NCBI GenBank assembly: GCA_949289155.1 | Contig: CASEMX010000005.1 | Location: forward strand, 1-64,000 | Source: an uncultured Parabacteroides sp. | GTDB lineage: Bacteria > Bacteroidota > Bacteroidia > Bacteroidales > Tannerellaceae | Length of the DNA: 64,000 nt | Direction: 5' to 3' | Shown: one piece after another, positions 63,911 to 64,000 of the stretch | Numbering within the stretch: position 1 is the stretch's first letter | Layout: the number at the start of each line of letters is the position of its first letter | Program-made: the position numbers and the translations under genes | The notes under the pieces: generated by a model | What the model was told of the DNA's origin: nothing | Seen by the model: only the letters and a program-made list of their open reading frames with translations | The model's database searches: none

Positions 63911-64000
63911 GTAGAGATGAAATTTCATATTTCAGACTAATATGTGAAATAAATGCCCTACGATTTCATCTCTGAGGCTCAGGCATGAAATAAATGCCCT
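63911..64000. repeat. Start of palindrome array A11 (41-bp period, cut by window)
   Basis: TGAAATAAATGCCCT occurs at 63945-63959 and 63986-64000, spaced 41 bp. GAGATGAAAT (63914-63923) and ATTTCATCTC (63963-63972) are inverted. The array continues past the window end. Confidence 0.65.

Overview
The window looks like chromosomal DNA of a gut Bacteroidales bacterium, most plausibly a Parabacteroides or close Tannerellaceae relative. Reasons: two SusC/SusD pairs, Bacteroidetes-type promoters (TTTG or TTG, about 20 bp, then TAnnTTTG), an S46 dipeptidyl-peptidase, RNase Y, a GTPase-defective-looking EF-G paralogue, and a surface protein whose C-terminus resembles the DUF6383 tail I associate with Parabacteroides. 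The species call is inference from gene content; no rRNA is present.

Layout. 0-1.3 kb: two tiny membrane proteins between 127-bp direct repeats, a composite palindromic element and a small secreted protein. 1.4-6.5 kb: a susC-susD operon (minus strand). 6.9-11.7 kb: EF-G paralogue, hemW and a zeta-like kinase with a small coupled partner. 11.9-16.7 kb: FtsX-type permease convergent with a DPP11-type peptidase. 16.9-28.7 kb: housekeeping genes (CYTH protein, DUF2027/Smr protein, queA, initiator tRNA-Met, rny, zapA and a coiled-coil partner, wHTH protein, B3/4 protein, pgeF, obg, adk, hpt, nnr). 28.8-35.1 kb: gamma-carbonic-anhydrase-like protein, Xaa-Pro aminopeptidase, and a hexuronate operon (uxaC, kdgK, Gfo/Idh/MocA oxidoreductase). 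35.6-40.3 kb: second susC-susD pair with a long structured leader. 41.0-44.3 kb: AraC regulator divergent from a DUF3737-PatB pair. 44.7-47.2 kb: a promoter, a candidate structured RNA and a surface protein. 47.3-52.6 kb: thioredoxin-like lipoprotein-type protein, dnaG and an ABC-2 exporter. 53.2-57.5 kb: GDP-fucose genes gmd-fcl-manC and rlmN. 57.8-63.8 kb: DUF4837 lipoprotein, pdxA, cbpA-cbpM, dgt and a clostripain-like protease.

The most striking feature is not a gene. At least eleven intergenic spacers carry arrays of short palindromes with a unit period of 21-23 bp or about 42 bp (twice 21). Every array has its own sequence, so they are not copies of one dispersed repeat, yet they share architecture: 4-11 units, a conserved palindrome, little or no gap variation, and location strictly between genes in divergent, convergent and tandem contexts. 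I know of no named element of this kind; it is the best candidate here for something undescribed. A second candidate is a roughly 260-nt structured RNA at 44.8-45.0 kb with its own promoter and a terminator hairpin that competes with an upstream stem.
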